Shown here: in pieces, positions 4,545-5,076 of the stretch
Position numbering within the stretch: position 1 is the first letter of the stretch
Layout of the letters: each line of letters starts with the position of its first letter
Assembly: GCA_039800005.1 (NCBI GenBank)
Contig: JBDLRN010000079.1
Span: 1-5,076, forward strand
DNA: 5,076 nt
Source: Casp-actino8 sp039800005
GTDB lineage: Bacteria; Actinomycetota; Acidimicrobiia; Acidimicrobiales; Ilumatobacteraceae
Reading direction: 5' to 3'
Notes under the pieces: generated by a model
Database searches by the model: none
What the model was told of the DNA's origin: nothing
Seen by the model: the letters and a program-made list of their open reading frames with translations, nothing else
Program-made: the position numbers and the translations under genes

Positions 4545-5076
4545 TCAGGGCTGATTTCTTCGACCGTTGTTCGCCGAATTTCCGTTGCTGTTCGAGTTAC
4601 CCGAGTTCCCGTTCCCCGAATTCCCATTGTTCCCCGACTGACCCGGCGCCGTCACCGACGGATTCTCCGTCGAGTTTCCATTCCCCGAATTCCCGTTGCT
4701 GCCCGACTGACCCGGCGCCGTCACCGACGGATTCTCCGTCGAGTTTCCATTCCCCGAATTCCCATTGTTCCCCGACTGACCCGGCGCCGTCACCGACGGA
4801 GTGTTTCCCGAGTTGCCGTTCCCCGAATTCCCATTGCTGCCCGACTGACCCGGCGCCGTCACCGACGGAGTGTTTCCCGAGTTGCCCGGGTTCGTGACTT
4901 GGCCCGGCGCGGTGACGGCAGGCGTACTGCCGGAGTTGCCGGGACGCGTCGAAGGAGCCGGAACCTCTCCAGCTGATGTGTCCGGATCGGTCTCACCGAA
5001 GTCCGGCGGCAACGACAGGTCGGGAACTGTGTCGACCGGAACGGAGTCGACCGGCTCGCCGGGTACCGACGAGTCG
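4545..5076 (-). CDS. Protein with N/G/S-rich tandem-repeat C-terminal tail (5' end outside window)
   Basis: The frame is open from the right edge to the TGA at 4545, giving about the last 176 residues of a longer protein. The visible part begins with an acidic, proline-rich linker (motifs such as EPVDSVPVDTVPDLS) and passes into a repeat tail of units like PSVTAPGQSGNNGNSGNGNS. VTAPGQ occurs five times. The protein ends in a basic asparagine-rich piece, NNGRRNQP. There is no cell-wall sorting signal (no LPxTG, hydrophobic helix or terminal anchor) and no globular domain. Such tails are typical of flexible extracytoplasmic stalks or secreted proteins, but location cannot be judged without the N-terminus. 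A TTG at 5012 could be read as a start, but the same composition continues in frame upstream of it to the edge, so I prefer an incomplete gene. I do not recognise the family. Confidence 0.7.
   Translation of the reverse strand, partial: DSSVPGEPVDSVPVDTVPDLSLPPDFGETDPDTSAGEVPAPSTRPGNSGSTPAVTAPGQVTNPGNSGNTPSVTAPGQSGSNGNSGNGNSGNTPSVTAPGQSGNNGNSGNGNSTENPSVTAPGQSGSNGNSGNGNSTENPSVTAPGQSGNNGNSGNGNSGNSNSNGNSANNGRRNQP
4594..4902. repeat. 69-bp in-frame tandem repeat tract (minisatellite)
   Basis: The 69-bp period is shown by copies of CCCGGCGCCGTCACCGACGG starting at 4642, 4711, 4780 and 4849, each exactly 69 bp apart; a diverged copy starts at 4903 after a 54-bp unit. Units 4642-4710 and 4711-4779 differ at 3 of 69 positions, while 4711-4779 and 4780-4848 differ at 10. 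A partial degenerate unit occupies about 4594-4641. The 54-bp unit lacks 15 bp, keeping the frame. Every unit encodes 23 residues of the N/G/S-rich tail, and each full unit holds a GAATTC hexamer. Confidence 0.93.

Noticed and set aside
4594..4902. CRISPR array
   Set aside because: The repeats are contiguous without unique spacers, translate in frame, and diverge gradually.
4155..4976. Plus-strand arginine-rich open frame with repeated RLTRRRHRR-like units
   Set aside because: It is the antisense reading of the DUF222 gene and the 69-bp repeat tract; its periodicity is simply that of the repeat, and the basic composition mirrors GC-rich antisense codons.

Overview
The window is GC-rich bacterial chromosome, most likely from an actinobacterium, perhaps class Acidimicrobiia. 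The pointers are a DUF222/HNH (13E12-type) protein, a soluble acyl-ACP desaturase, a DUF3237-P450 pair, GTG starts, no visible Shine-Dalgarno sites, and promoter boxes set so that transcripts would begin at the start codon. The taxonomic call is inference.

Layout from left to right, minus strand unless stated: the N-terminal half of a cytochrome P450 leaving the left edge (1-622); a DUF3237/UPF0311 protein directly upstream of it in the same operon (631-1056); a tRNA-Arg(CCT) with encoded CCA (1100-1175); a diiron acyl-[ACP] desaturase (1197-2117); a plus-strand LURP-one/tubby-like protein read divergently from the desaturase (2184-2744); a four-helix membrane protein with an intramembrane CPVC motif, overlapping the LURP-like gene tail to tail (2731-3207); a DUF222-HNH endonuclease-like protein (3243-4505); and the C-terminal part of a low-complexity N/G/S-rich protein whose tail is built on a 69-bp tandem repeat (4545 to the right edge). 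Coding density is very high and no gap exceeds 70 bp.

The genes do not form one pathway. P450 plus DUF3237 look co-transcribed (8-nt gap), and the desaturase/LURP-like pair share a 66-bp divergent control region. The others look like separate transcription units. The most coherent signal is regulatory. All five protein genes that need their own promoter carry a TANNNT box exactly 6 or 7 nt before the ATG or GTG. The one clear operon-internal gene (P450) does not. This fits leaderless transcription. I see no integrated element, CRISPR array or defence cluster, and no strong case for a wholly new multi-gene system. The least described items are the CPVC membrane protein, the repeat-tailed protein and the DUF3237-P450 pairing.
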